64,000 bases of DNA from Erwinia sp. (GTDB lineage: Bacteria; Pseudomonadota; Gammaproteobacteria; Enterobacterales; Enterobacteriaceae). This document shows positions 10,183 to 19,300 of the stretch, in pieces. The stretch covers positions 2,523,310 through 2,587,309 of the forward strand of contig OZ024666.1 of the NCBI GenBank assembly GCA_964016415.1, in the 5' to 3' direction. The notes beneath the pieces are model-generated. The model made no database searches and was not told the DNA's origin. It worked only from the letters and a program-made list of their open reading frames with translations. The position numbers and the translations under genes were made by a program. Each line of letters starts with the position of its first letter. Position 1 is the first letter of the stretch.

Positions 10183-10446
10183 TCAGCCATTAACGCCGGA
10201 AATTTTTCCACCGGGAAATTCAGCTTCTTTTGCATTAAATGGAATTTTTGTCGTGATAGTTTTTCCGCCCCCTTTAGCACATCCGACATTTACGGTGGTT
10301 TGAGTATTGTTAACTGTGCAACCGCCCTCAACAATCGAACCTGTGAAATGAATTGTTCCGCCTGATGCGCTATGGGCAAAAGGAGCTGCTGATGCTGCAA
10401 GGAGAATAAAACTAGTCAGGATATGAGTAAAATTTTTTCTGTTCAT
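10183..10446 (-). CDS. Small fimbrial-like (type 1 pilin-related) secreted protein, possibly truncated
   Basis: An 87-residue protein with a clear Sec signal peptide (hydrophobic stretch LTSFILLAASAAPFAHSA), followed by SGGTIHFTGSIVEGGCTVNN, the start of a chaperone-usher pilin-type fold, and a second Cys in VGCAKGGG. Two cysteines spaced this way fit the pilin disulfide. I chose the ATG at 10446, with GGAG seven bases upstream, rather than 10458. After the TGA the same frame continues for 16 codons with a strand-like tail (NVLWVLSASV) before the next stop, so the TGA may be a nonsense mutation that removes the last beta strand. No usher or chaperone gene is nearby; it is an orphan. Confidence 0.55.
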   Translation of the reverse strand: MNRKNFTHILTSFILLAASAAPFAHSASGGTIHFTGSIVEGGCTVNNTQTTVNVGCAKGGGKTITTKIPFNAKEAEFPGGKISGVNG

Positions 10447-10458
10447 GGATATCTCCAT

Positions 10459-11190
10459 TCGTTAATAAAATGAAAAAATCCCTTTAACTGTTTAACGCCC
10501 GTTGAATAAAAACATAGTTCTATTTTTTTCCTAAAGCAACACAGAAAAAAAATGTTTATAACGTGATTATTCTCACAGAAATAATAAGTACCAACAAAAA
10601 AAAACCTTGTGATTACCTTGAGTGTTTTTAAATTATTCTCAAGTTAATGATAATTAAGATTTATTTTTCTGTTATTTTTTACCACTGAAATAGTTAAGAT
10701 CAGGATCTTTTTGGATTTTTTGGAAGATTTGGGGCGTTGGTGAAATTTTTCTAAACCATCATCAAAAGAGAAGCGGATTTATCTTATAATTCAATAGCAG
10801 AAATAGTACTTAAAAAGCTAATAAGCCACTATTCATACGACATAAATAGAAAAATATTTATAGAAAAGGTAAAAAAAACATAACTTAAATTACTGGAAAG
10901 TATATTTTTTAGACGGAAAGGGGTTGTTATTCTTCTTTAGTCTAAAAAGATACGCAATTTCATATTAAATAATCTAATGTGATAACAGCATGTTATTTTT
11001 CCCATAAAAGCAGTTCGCTTCTGTTTATTATCATCATGGATAATTTTTTTAGACTTAAATTAAATATAAAAATAAATTTGAGATTTATTTCATTGCGTAT
11101 AAGAAATAACTGAAAAATGATTATTTCACCTGCTAAAGAAAACGTTACTTTGCAGCGCTTCCTGTCAGGTCGTTTATCGTTATGCCTCAC
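10459..11190. other. AT-rich intergenic region, no gene seen
   Basis: About 0.75 kb between the fimbrial-like gene and the receptor's terminator. It is AT-rich with no convincing coding frame. An imperfect palindrome near 10630-10655 (AATTATTCTC...AATGATAATT) resembles operator-type DNA upstream of the fimbrial-like gene but cannot be assigned. Confidence 0.4.
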
Positions 11191-11192
11191 CT

Positions 11193-11221
11193 AAAAAACT
11201 CTCGTGCAACCCGCACGAGAG
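11193..11221 (-). terminator. Rho-independent terminator of the TonB-dependent receptor gene
   Basis: Perfect 9-bp stem (11199-11207 with 11213-11221, CTCTCGTGC/GCACGAGAG) with a 5-base loop. In the minus-strand direction it is followed by a run of six T. It lies 35 bases after the receptor's stop codon. Confidence 0.85.
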
Positions 11222-11255
11222 CCTGGCCAACAAAGCGCAATACACTTATCGACCG

Positions 11256-13406
11256 TCAGAATGACATTTTTACAGTAAACTGAACTTCTCGTGGAGAACC
11301 GATCTGGTTACCCAAATTATTGGTAGTAACCGATGAGGTGTAATAGGTCTTATCGAAGAGATTTTTAACATTGAGCTGGAGTGTCACAGGATACTCCAGT
11401 TTCATTTTGTAGGCGGCAAAGGCATCAGCAACGGCATAACCCGGCAGGAAGTAATCTGCTGAATTTGTTGCAGAACGACGACTGACGCCATGACCACCAG
11501 CACCCAGCGTCAGCGTGTTAGCACCATACAGATTTTGAATATCATAAGTCACAAAGAGTGAACCGGTATGACGCGGAACGTTAGGCAGTGGTTTTCCTGC
11601 ATAATCAGGGTCTTCGAGAACTTTAGCTGCGGTGTAACTGTAGCTGGCGATAAGGTTTATGTTAGTTGTCAGCGCTCCGGCCAGATCGAACTCGATACCT
11701 TGTGAACGCACCTTACCTGCTGTTTTTGCAACTGTTTCTCCGGCAACGATATCATTGTAGAGCACATGCCGTTTATGGATATCGAACAACGTGGCATCAG
11801 CCGTTATTCCTTCAGCCAGTTCAAATTTCGCCCCAACCTCGTAAGCAGTAGAGGTTTCTGGTGGTAGATCACCGATATAGCTGGCTATAGAGGATTGGGG
11901 CATAAATGCCTGGGCAACATTACCAAACAAAGAAACTGTCGGGGTGAGTTTATAGACCAGCCCCGCTTTAGGTGTCCATTGCTCGTCATGACTGTCAGTA
12001 TTTTCACGAAAAGGACGCCCTTTTCCGGCAAACTGGCTGTAATGCTGATAACGGATTCCTGAAACTGCTATCCATTTATCATTGAAATAAAAAGCATCCT
12101 GCGCATAAGCCGCATAGCTCTCCTGACGGATAGTCTGATCACTGTCTGACGCGGAAACTGTCGTGCATTTACTGGCCTTATCATAGACAGGATTGTAGAT
12201 ATTGAAATCTTTACTATTTTTGCAACGTATCATATCCGTGCGCAGTAAATCATACTCTTCATACGCAATACCGGTCAGGATCTCATTGTAGTAACCAGCA
12301 ATGTCGATATTGCCCTGCAAATCAGCCCGGGCACTGTGCATTCGCTGCGTAGATCCCTGAGTGGCATCAACGCGCCGGGTCAGGTTTCCTGTTTTTGCGT
12401 CATAAGCCATCACCCGCGCCTGGTTATCGCTGTATTTATCCTGACTGTACCCGTAAGCAACTTTAGCACTCCACTGACTACTGAAACGATATTGTCCATT
12501 GATCTGAGCAAGATCAGAGGATCCTTCCGTCAGATTAAAAGGCTCATCAAAGCGCGTCTTGCGATCAACGTTGACAGGCTGATGTGTATTCAGGTCAAAG
12601 ATGGTGCCGCGATCAAAAGGGGTTTCATAATCCCGATGAGTATAAAGCAGGTCAATCGTGGCATTCTCACCATACCAGGTCACAGCAGGAGAAATGAAAG
12701 TACTCTTCTCTTTACCAAAATTTCGCCAGTATTCTTCATTCTGATACTCGCCAATTAAGCGGTAGGCAAGTGAAGTCCCATCAAGAGGGCCTGTAATGTC
12801 AAATTCACCGGTCCCTCCTCCGAAACTGCTGGAGGTCGCCGATACCGAGCCGGATGAGAGTTGCTCTGGTCTTTTAGTCACCACATTGATTAATCCCCCG
12901 GGATCGAGGATGCCATACAACGTTGATGCAGGGCCCTTCAGAACCTCAATTCTGGAGGTTGCAGCATTGAAACTTCGTGGCAACACAGTACGAACGCCAT
13001 TTGTCATGATGGAGCCATCACGGTTAGCGCCAAATCCCCGGCGGACGAAAGCATCCTGCGTGCCTCCCAGGGTATTAGTCTGCACCACATTACTCACGTT
13101 ATATAGGGCTTCATCCAGGGTAGTGGCGTGTTGATCCTCGAGCACGGCATCACTGACGGTATTGACCACCTGGGGTATGTCGAGTAAAGGCATGGTCGTT
13201 AATGTTACTGTCGGAGAACTCAGCGGTTGATAACCCGAGGTCATTGGTGCTGTTGCACTGCGCTCGCTGGCATGCACAGTTAAAGTATTCGGCTTCTCAA
13301 CAGGTTCTTTTTCCGTGGCTTGTGAACGTATTGGTGACATGCCAGCCAGGAAACAAAGAGAAAGCAGTGCATAACTTTTGTGAATACGAAATGTAATTGC
13401 TGACAT
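11256..13406 (-). CDS. TonB-dependent siderophore receptor
   Basis: A 716-residue outer-membrane receptor. The signal peptide ends near SQA (about residue 30). The plug domain covers about 70-170 (VVNTVSDAVLEDQHATTLDEAL, broken here by family-typical FVRRGFGAN, then EVLKGPASTLYG and GGLINVVTKRP). The rest is a 22-strand barrel ending in the terminal Phe of FTVKMSF. A Cys pair around residues 395-415 lies in an extracellular loop. The plug pattern resembles receptors for hydroxamate siderophores (FhuE/FoxA/FcuA type), but the ligand cannot be fixed, so no symbol is given. It is divergent from a matching ABC importer operon; a Fur-box-like site lies about 110 bases upstream. The pair would carry a ferric siderophore across both membranes. 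Confidence 0.9.
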   Translation of the reverse strand: MSAITFRIHKSYALLSLCFLAGMSPIRSQATEKEPVEKPNTLTVHASERSATAPMTSGYQPLSSPTVTLTTMPLLDIPQVVNTVSDAVLEDQHATTLDEALYNVSNVVQTNTLGGTQDAFVRRGFGANRDGSIMTNGVRTVLPRSFNAATSRIEVLKGPASTLYGILDPGGLINVVTKRPEQLSSGSVSATSSSFGGGTGEFDITGPLDGTSLAYRLIGEYQNEEYWRNFGKEKSTFISPAVTWYGENATIDLLYTHRDYETPFDRGTIFDLNTHQPVNVDRKTRFDEPFNLTEGSSDLAQINGQYRFSSQWSAKVAYGYSQDKYSDNQARVMAYDAKTGNLTRRVDATQGSTQRMHSARADLQGNIDIAGYYNEILTGIAYEEYDLLRTDMIRCKNSKDFNIYNPVYDKASKCTTVSASDSDQTIRQESYAAYAQDAFYFNDKWIAVSGIRYQHYSQFAGKGRPFRENTDSHDEQWTPKAGLVYKLTPTVSLFGNVAQAFMPQSSIASYIGDLPPETSTAYEVGAKFELAEGITADATLFDIHKRHVLYNDIVAGETVAKTAGKVRSQGIEFDLAGALTTNINLIASYSYTAAKVLEDPDYAGKPLPNVPRHTGSLFVTYDIQNLYGANTLTLGAGGHGVSRRSATNSADYFLPGYAVADAFAAYKMKLEYPVTLQLNVKNLFDKTYYTSSVTTNNLGNQIGSPREVQFTVKMSF

Positions 13407-13510
13407 AAATGATCAGATCCCCAGAGGAGCCCGTCTGACGACGGGATAAACAGTTTCAATAATTGCCCATTGCTTCGTCTGTTCGTTCATCTCACATGGT
13501 GATGAACTTG

Positions 13511-13529
13511 TAATTGAGAATCATTCAAA
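13511..13529 (-). promoter_or_regulatory. Fur-box-like site upstream of the siderophore receptor
   Basis: The sequence TTGAGAATCATT within 13511-13529 matches the core of the Fur consensus; by my alignment 12 of 19 positions agree. Position, about 110 bases upstream of the receptor start, fits iron-dependent repression. Prediction only. The rest of the 428-base divergent intergenic region holds no gene. Confidence 0.5.
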
Positions 13530-13753
13530 CATGAGGGAATGTAGTAGTAAATAATAAAAAAATGATTTTCACTACTTCTTCGATTTTTCTAAAACGATAT
13601 AGTCACCAAAAGAAATAAAAATAACCACATATATAATAATGACTTATTACTTTTAAAGATTTCACACGGCTGTAAATCAAAACAGTTTTTCATTCATTAT
13701 ATTAATCATATAGCACTTGACTGCTACAGTTGAACAGCGCAGAGTATGCGAAA

Positions 13754-13772
13754 GATAATGAGAGTTATTTTT
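13754..13772 (+). promoter_or_regulatory. Fur-box-like site upstream of the siderophore ABC operon
   Basis: GATAATGAGAGTTATTT matches the 19-base Fur consensus at about 14 positions. It lies about 65 bases upstream of the ATPase start and so would cover the promoter of the ABC transporter operon. Prediction only. Confidence 0.55.
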
Positions 13773-13834
13773 ATTTAAATTTATGCTTTTTTTACCTTCT
13801 GTCAGTATCAATCGCCGCATAAAGACCACGGAAA

Positions 13835-14641
13835 ATGGAAAAAAAAACCTCTGAAAACAGTATCGTGTTGCATGATTTACAGGCGGGTTATGCACGACAG
13901 GTGATTATCGATAATATTCAGTTAACGATACCCACCAGCAAAATAACGGTACTGATTGGCGCTAACGGTTCGGGTAAGTCCACGTTACTGAATACAATGG
14001 CCCGATTGATCTCTCCTCTCAGTGGTCATGTTCTGCTTAACGGCAAAGATATTCATCAGCAACCCACTAAAGTGGTTTCGCGTCAGTTAGGACTTCTACC
14101 GCAATCACCGATCCTTCCTGAGGGGCTTACGGTTTTTGAGTTAGTCTCAAGAGGACGCTTTCCATGGCAAAATTTCCTGCAGCAATGGAGTCAGGAAGAT
14201 GAAGCAGCTGTCACGGAAGCAATGGCACTGACAGGTACGCTGACACTGTCTGATCGCCCGGTAGATAGTCTGTCAGGAGGGCAACGACAACGCTGCTGGA
14301 TAGCCATGGCGCTGGCTCAACAGACACCTGTAATTCTGTTGGATGAACCCACAACGTTTCTCGATCTTCGCTATCAGGTCGAGATTATGGAACTCCTGCA
14401 TACATTGAGCCGCGATCATCAGCGAACTATCGTGGTGATCTTACACGATCTTAATTTTGCGCTTAACTACGGTGATACACTGATTTTCCTGAAAAAAGGC
14501 CATGTAGAGCGCATTTTGCATGACAAAAGTGAATGTACCACTGAATTAATCAACAGCGTTTTCGATATTGATGTTCAAATGGTACGCCGCTCAGCAGGTG
14601 ATGCACCTTTTTTTATTCCCTTTCCACCGAGGAGAGCGTGA
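13835..14641 (+). CDS. Iron-siderophore ABC transporter ATP-binding protein (FhuC/FepC-like)
   Basis: A 268-residue ABC ATPase. Walker A is GANGSGKST near residue 43, the Q-loop is LGLLPQSP, the signature is LSGGQRQR near 150, and Walker B is VILLDEPT with the following D-loop and the switch histidine in ILHDLN. The best family fit is the FhuC/FepC/BtuD group that energises FecCD permeases at the inner membrane. It is the first gene of a five-gene operon. The stop overlaps into the next start region with only one base between TGA and the next ATG, indicating translational coupling. It probably imports the siderophore taken up by the divergent receptor. Confidence 0.92.
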   Translation: MEKKTSENSIVLHDLQAGYARQVIIDNIQLTIPTSKITVLIGANGSGKSTLLNTMARLISPLSGHVLLNGKDIHQQPTKVVSRQLGLLPQSPILPEGLTVFELVSRGRFPWQNFLQQWSQEDEAAVTEAMALTGTLTLSDRPVDSLSGGQRQRCWIAMALAQQTPVILLDEPTTFLDLRYQVEIMELLHTLSRDHQRTIVVILHDLNFALNYGDTLIFLKKGHVERILHDKSECTTELINSVFDIDVQMVRRSAGDAPFFIPFPPRRA

Positions 14642-14642
14642 G

Positions 14643-15638
14643 ATGCCTCCCCGTCGTCACGCAACACTTCTCGCCGGATTCACTCTACTGGCTGGTGTCA
14701 CTCTGGCGGCCTTACTGCATCTGCTAACTGGTTCACGTCAGCTCTCACTGGCAACGCTACATGAAGCATTGTTCCATTATGATGCCAGGAATTTCCAGCA
14801 TCATATTATTATTCAGTTACGGCTTATTCGTCTGGCTGCTGCACTGCTTACCGGAGCGATACTAGGTATCGCTGGTGCCGTATTACAATCAACACTACGT
14901 AATCCTCTCGGGGAGCCCCATCTGCTGGGTTTACATTCCGGTGCGGCCCTCGCGGTAGTCTCTGCTACCGCAATCGGGGTTATCTCTCCGCTGGCGCACA
15001 CCTTTATCGCCGCACTCGGGGCGGGCACCCTTTTTTCTATTGTGATGGGGCTATCAGCCACAGGACGCAGTGGATTTACGCCAATGAAAGTGACCCTATG
15101 TGGCGTAGCGATTTCGGCCTTTGCTTCTTCTCTCACCGCAGCGATTCTCATTTTTGATGAACAAACATTACTTGCTATGCAAACCTGGCTGGCAGGTGAT
15201 CTGGCCGGCGTCAACTGGCAGACGATTGTGCCTGCCGCCATTACAGCCCTCTGCGGCTTGTTACTGACTGTTTTCATCACGCCTTCGCTCACTGTCCTGG
15301 CGCTTGGCGATAAACTGGCGCAAGGTTTAGGCGTTTCCTTGTTGCGTACCCGCCTGCTGGCACTATTCAGTGTTACTTTACTGTGTGGTGCCGCGGTTGC
15401 TCTTGCAGGTCCCATTGGATTTATTGCTTTGATTGTTCCTCATCTGATTCGGCGTATTACAGGTGACAATCTGTCTGCAGTGGTACCTCTTGCGGCACTG
15501 GCAGGTGCATTATTAATGACACTTGCTGATTGTGCTGCGAGGATGCTCTTCGCTCCCCAGGAGCTGGCTACCGGGGTGATGACCGCGCTGGTTGGCGCAC
15601 CGGTATTTATCTTTCTGGCTGCGAGATTTTTTCGATGA
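14643..15638 (+). CDS. Iron-siderophore ABC transporter permease 1 (FecCD family)
   Basis: A 331-residue inner-membrane permease of the FecCD/BtuC family with eight to ten membrane segments. It has the family motifs RLIRLAAALLTGAILGIAGA and LQSTLRNPLGEPHLLG near residues 60-100, and GPIGFIALIVPHLIRRITG near 260. The start at 14643 follows GAGGAG and sits one base after the ATPase stop; the open frame extends upstream to 14568 inside the ATPase gene, which is not the likely start. The end overlaps the next gene (ATGA). Two separate permease genes form the heterodimeric channel. Confidence 0.9.
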   Translation: MPPRRHATLLAGFTLLAGVTLAALLHLLTGSRQLSLATLHEALFHYDARNFQHHIIIQLRLIRLAAALLTGAILGIAGAVLQSTLRNPLGEPHLLGLHSGAALAVVSATAIGVISPLAHTFIAALGAGTLFSIVMGLSATGRSGFTPMKVTLCGVAISAFASSLTAAILIFDEQTLLAMQTWLAGDLAGVNWQTIVPAAITALCGLLLTVFITPSLTVLALGDKLAQGLGVSLLRTRLLALFSVTLLCGAAVALAGPIGFIALIVPHLIRRITGDNLSAVVPLAALAGALLMTLADCAARMLFAPQELATGVMTALVGAPVFIFLAARFFR

Positions 15639-16687
15639 AACACTCTCGTTTACCACGTGGTTATCGTTACTGGCGGTTTGGCCTCTTTTCCCGGCTTTAC
15701 CAGCCTGGCATCATCACGGCGCTACTGTTCTCCGTGTTATTCACTGCGGCATTGGCTTTGATCAGCGTGACACAGGGAAGCTTAACGGTGCCTGTCTCTT
15801 CGCTGGCCCGCACACTGTTGTTCGAACCCGTTTTGACCGGTGGTGAGCAGTATGTTGTTTATGAGTTACGGCTTCCACGTATCATTATGGCCCTCTTCTG
15901 TGGGGCAATGCTGGGCGTTGCCGGGGCAACCATGCAATCCCTCACCCGCAATGGACTGGCAGACCCTGGTCTGATAGGTGTCAAAGAGGGAGCCTGCGTT
16001 ATGGTCCTGATTGTTATTTTCGCCTTTCCTGCACTGGGACTGTTCTGGCGTCCTCTGGCGGGCATGGCCGGCGGTTTACTGGCCGCAGGTATTGTATTGA
16101 TACTGGCGAGGGATGTGTCACGCCCCCGCTTCGTACTGTTGGGAATTGGTGTGGCATGGACTTTCTCAGCGGGTATGAGCCTGTTTATGACCACCGCAGA
16201 TATTCGCGATGTGCAGACAGCAATGATTTGGCTGGCGGGCAGTCTGCAAGCTGCAAGCTGGCCACTGATAGGTGTCACGCTTTGCTGGGCATTGCCTGCT
16301 TTTGGTCTGCTGATTTTCACGACTCACGCCGCAAATGCTGCACAGGCTGGTTATCAAACCGCGATCAGTCTGGGTGTTAATCTTGTCCGGCTTCAGAGTA
16401 TGCGTCTGATGGCTACCGTGTTGCTCACTGCGACCAGTGTCTCTTGCGTAGGCCGAATAGGCTTTATCGGCCTGATTGCACCTCACATGACACGTTTTCT
16501 GTTCCGCAGCGGCGAAAGAACCCTGCTGTGGGGGAGTGCCATCATTGGCAGTGTATTGCTGTTACTGGCCGACACTCTGGGCAGAGTGTTGCTTACACCG
16601 TTACAACTTCCAGCCGGTATCGCGATTTCGTTGATTGGCGGCCCTTTTTTCCTCTGGTTATTATGGCGACGCCGTGACCAGCTGTAA
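15635..16687 (+). CDS. Iron-siderophore ABC transporter permease 2 (FecCD family)
   Basis: A 350-residue second FecCD permease. It starts at the ATG of an ATGA overlap with permease 1 (the frame extends further upstream to 15530, but that lies deep inside the preceding gene). Family motifs include RLPRIIMALFCGAMLGVAGA, TRNGLADPGLIGV and GRIGFIGLIAPHMTRFLF. It pairs with the preceding permease in the membrane domain of the importer. The following binding-protein gene starts 16 bases after its stop. Confidence 0.9.
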   Translation: MKHSRLPRGYRYWRFGLFSRLYQPGIITALLFSVLFTAALALISVTQGSLTVPVSSLARTLLFEPVLTGGEQYVVYELRLPRIIMALFCGAMLGVAGATMQSLTRNGLADPGLIGVKEGACVMVLIVIFAFPALGLFWRPLAGMAGGLLAAGIVLILARDVSRPRFVLLGIGVAWTFSAGMSLFMTTADIRDVQTAMIWLAGSLQAASWPLIGVTLCWALPAFGLLIFTTHAANAAQAGYQTAISLGVNLVRLQSMRLMATVLLTATSVSCVGRIGFIGLIAPHMTRFLFRSGERTLLWGSAIIGSVLLLLADTLGRVLLTPLQLPAGIAISLIGGPFFLWLLWRRRDQL

Positions 16688-16703
16688 GATGATAAGGATA
16701 AGT

Positions 16704-17669
16704 ATGCGTGCGCTGTTTTATGTTTTGATCTGGTTACCGCTCTCTTTTGCTGCAGCAGAGACACCACGAATTTTCACTGATGACCTGCAACGACAGGTCA
16801 AAGTGCCTTCTCATCCGCAACGCATTGTCTCGTTGCACGATCTGGACATCACTATTCCCCTGATCGAGTTGGGCGTGTTACCCGTCGCCAGCCATGGTCG
16901 AATCAGTGCGGAAGGAAAACCCTTTCTTCGTTCAGGTGCACTGCTGACAGGCGTTGACTTTGATAACAGTGATATCCGTTTTATTGGGGCAACTGATATC
17001 AATTTGGAAGCCATTGCTACTCTGAAACCTGATTTGATTATTACTGAACCTAATCGAAATACGCCGATTGAACAACTGGAGAAAATTGCCCCTACAGTCA
17101 GTATCGATCACTTAAAAGGCGGGGCTCCGCGTATCTATCATCAGCTCGCCTGGCTGACAGGTACTGAAGCTCGTTTGTCGGTGCTCGAGCGCCGCTATCA
17201 GGCCCAGTTGACGGCATTGAAAAAGAGCATTACTACGACAAAAGTAACGGTATCAGTGATTCAGGCGAACAGAGGAAAACTGACGGTACTGCACAGCTAT
17301 CACTCTCTGGGGCGGGTATTGCATGATGCAGGATTCCGTTTCCCGCCATTATTTGAACAGATTCCGGAAGGTAAACGCATTGATATCAGTGCAGAACGCC
17401 TGCCTGAACTTGATGCGGACATCGTTTTTGCCACCTGGCGTGGTGACACCGGAGGAAAACCACAAGATGAAATTGACGCAATGAATGCTGTCATGCCCGG
17501 CTGGTGTCAGTTCCTTTCAGCCTGTCGTCGGGGTAATTATGTACTTATCTCGCGCGAAGAGGCGATATCGAATTCATTTGCCTCTTTGGGGTTAATGGTG
17601 GCACAAATACAGTCCCACATCGCAGGCAGGCCCTTACCGGAGATGACTGCACTAAGGAAGGAACCATGA
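16704..17669 (+). CDS. Iron-siderophore periplasmic binding protein
   Basis: A 321-residue class III (helical-hinge) substrate-binding protein. The signal peptide is MRALFYVLIWLPLSFAAA. The N-lobe has the standard VKVPSHPQRIVSLHDLDITI and the central LKPDLIITEPN; the C-lobe contains ISAERLPELDADIVF. No lipobox is present, so it is periplasmic and soluble. I chose the ATG at 16704, preceded by AAGGA at good spacing; an ATG at 16689 is also in frame. It delivers the ferric siderophore to the two FecCD permeases. The end overlaps the regulator gene by ATGA. Confidence 0.88.
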   Translation: MRALFYVLIWLPLSFAAAETPRIFTDDLQRQVKVPSHPQRIVSLHDLDITIPLIELGVLPVASHGRISAEGKPFLRSGALLTGVDFDNSDIRFIGATDINLEAIATLKPDLIITEPNRNTPIEQLEKIAPTVSIDHLKGGAPRIYHQLAWLTGTEARLSVLERRYQAQLTALKKSITTTKVTVSVIQANRGKLTVLHSYHSLGRVLHDAGFRFPPLFEQIPEGKRIDISAERLPELDADIVFATWRGDTGGKPQDEIDAMNAVMPGWCQFLSACRRGNYVLISREEAISNSFASLGLMVAQIQSHIAGRPLPEMTALRKEP

Positions 17670-18571
17670 ATCAACAGACTCTCCGACATCGTGTCGATAT
17701 CTTAGGCGAACGTTACCGTTTGCGTGTGGAAAATCTGTCACCCGGTTTACAGACTGTGGCTCATTACCTTAATGATCATCGTGATCAGATACTCGAAAGT
17801 ACGGCAATGGAGATAGCCAATGTCACCCAGACCTCCGATGCGACGGTGATTCGTACTATACAGGCATTAGGTTTTGCCGGATTACGCGATTTGAAACAGG
17901 CTCTGGCTCAATGGTTTGGTCCGGTTATCTCATCTTCGGATAAGATGGCAACGACGGTTAATGCCCTGAGTGACGATGTTAACAGCGGCATTGATTTTGT
18001 TCTTGAAGGACACCGACACACTTGCAACATACTCTCCTCAGCCCCGCATCGTGAAGCGATCGCACAGGCAGTAGCACTGCTGATTAATGCCCGGCAGGTT
18101 GCGATTTTCGGTATCGGCGCTTCAGGTATTCTTGCTGAATACAGTGCACGCCAGTTCTGTCGAATCGGTTTATCCGCCGCCACACTTAACCACACCGGGA
18201 TCGCGCTCGCAGAGCAGCTGATTCAACTGCAACGCGGTGATGTACTGCTTATGATGGCGCAAAAATCACCCCATCGCGAAGGGCTGACCACCCTCAAAGA
18301 AGCACAACGCCTGGATATTCCGGTGATTCTGCTGACTAACGCGCCAGACTCTGAATTTGCCCGCCAGGCCAGCGTCATTATTCAGGTACCACGCGGAGCA
18401 GAAAAAGGACGTATTCCTTTACACGGCACGGTACTGCTGTGTCTGGAAATGATTGTCTTAGCCGTGGCTTCAGCAACCGCCCCCCGAACAATCAAGACAG
18501 TTAAACGTATCAATGAATTCCATCGTGGTCTGAAGCAGGGAACCAAGCGCAGTAGTCGCTCTCATGAATAG
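17666..18571 (+). CDS. MurR/RpiR-family transcriptional regulator with SIS domain
   Basis: A 301-residue regulator with an N-terminal RpiR-type helix-turn-helix (about residues 10-80, MEIANVTQTSDATVIRTIQA and LGFAGLRDLKQAL) and a SIS sugar-isomerase-like domain (about 125-255, with VAIFGIGASGILAEY and GDVLLMMAQ). RpiR proteins normally sense phosphosugars. Here the gene is translationally coupled (ATGA) to a siderophore transport operon, an unusual partner. It may tune iron uptake to a metabolic signal, but the ligand is unknown. It is the last gene of the operon; ppa follows with its own promoter region. Confidence 0.88.
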   Translation: MNQQTLRHRVDILGERYRLRVENLSPGLQTVAHYLNDHRDQILESTAMEIANVTQTSDATVIRTIQALGFAGLRDLKQALAQWFGPVISSSDKMATTVNALSDDVNSGIDFVLEGHRHTCNILSSAPHREAIAQAVALLINARQVAIFGIGASGILAEYSARQFCRIGLSAATLNHTGIALAEQLIQLQRGDVLLMMAQKSPHREGLTTLKEAQRLDIPVILLTNAPDSEFARQASVIIQVPRGAEKGRIPLHGTVLLCLEMIVLAVASATAPRTIKTVKRINEFHRGLKQGTKRSSRSHE

Positions 18572-18712
18572 AGACTTAATGAAATGAAAAAAGGAACCTC
18601 TCATAGCAGGTAACCATCCTCCCGAATGAAACTAAAAGGGGGCATACTTTCCACGAGAGATAATGATATTATGCGTCGGTTAATTATTTTTGTATGAATG
18701 AAGGAATGGATC

Positions 18713-19243
18713 ATGAGTTTAAACCAGGTACCCGCAGGTAATGCGCTGCCAGATGATATCTATGTTGTGATTGAGATCCCGGCAAATGCTGACCCGATTA
18801 AATACGAAGTCGATAAAGCATCCGGTGCGCTGTTTGTTGACCGTTTTATGTCTACCGCGATGTTTTATCCTTGTAACTACGGATACATCAATCATACGCT
18901 TTCTCTGGATGGCGACCCGGTAGATGTGCTGGTGCCGACACCTTACCCTCTGCAACCCGGTTCAGTGATCCGCTGCCGTCCGGTGGGTGTGTTGAAGATG
19001 ACAGACGAGTCTGGGGAAGATGCTAAACTGGTGGCAGTACCGCACAGTAAACTGACAAAAGAGTACGATCACATTCAGGATGTCAATGACCTTCCGGAAT
19101 TACTGCGTGCGCAAATTACTCACTTTTTCGAGCAGTACAAAGCACTGGAAAAAGGCAAATGGGTTAAAGTTGAAGGCTGGGATAACGCCGCAGCAGCGAA
19201 AGCTGAAATCATCTCGTCATTTGAACGCGCCGCGAAAAAATAA
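18713..19243 (+). CDS. ppa: Inorganic pyrophosphatase
   Basis: A 176-residue family I soluble pyrophosphatase that hydrolyses PPi to two phosphates in the cytoplasm. The signature D-x-D-P-x-D-V is present as GDPVDVLV near residue 66, and the active site also includes [12 protein letters not shown] and the KLVAVPHSK segment. Length equals E. coli Ppa (176). The start at 18713 ([10 protein letters not shown]) is chosen by homology; the open frame runs back to 18698. A strong terminator follows. In E. coli this gene is separated from mpl by other genes; here an iron-uptake locus lies in between. Confidence 0.97.
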   Translation: MSLNQVPAGNALPDDIYVVIEIPANADPIKYEVDKASGALFVDRFMSTAMFYPCNYGYINHTLSLDGDPVDVLVPTPYPLQPGSVIRCRPVGVLKMTDESGEDAKLVAVPHSKLTKEYDHIQDVNDLPELLRAQITHFFEQYKALEKGKWVKVEGWDNAAAAKAEIISSFERAAKK

Positions 19244-19260
19244 CGGTTTTTTATAAAAAA

Positions 19261-19290
19261 ACACCGCATGCTATGCGGTGTTTTTGTTTT
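19261..19290. terminator. Bidirectional terminator between ppa and ytfP
   Basis: Perfect 9-bp stem ACACCGCAT/ATGCGGTGT with a 3-base loop (19261-19281). It is flanked by an A-run on the left and a T-rich run on the right, so it can stop transcription from both convergent genes. Confidence 0.9.
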
Positions 19291-19300
19291 CATCGTCTGT

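Noticed and set aside
10993-11190. 65-codon minus frame left of the receptor terminator
   Set aside because: AT-rich, no recognisable feature, lies in the trailing region between two genes.
13677-13895. 72-codon minus frame in the divergent iron-locus intergenic region
   Set aside because: Overlaps the start of the ATPase gene and one Fur-like site; no protein character.
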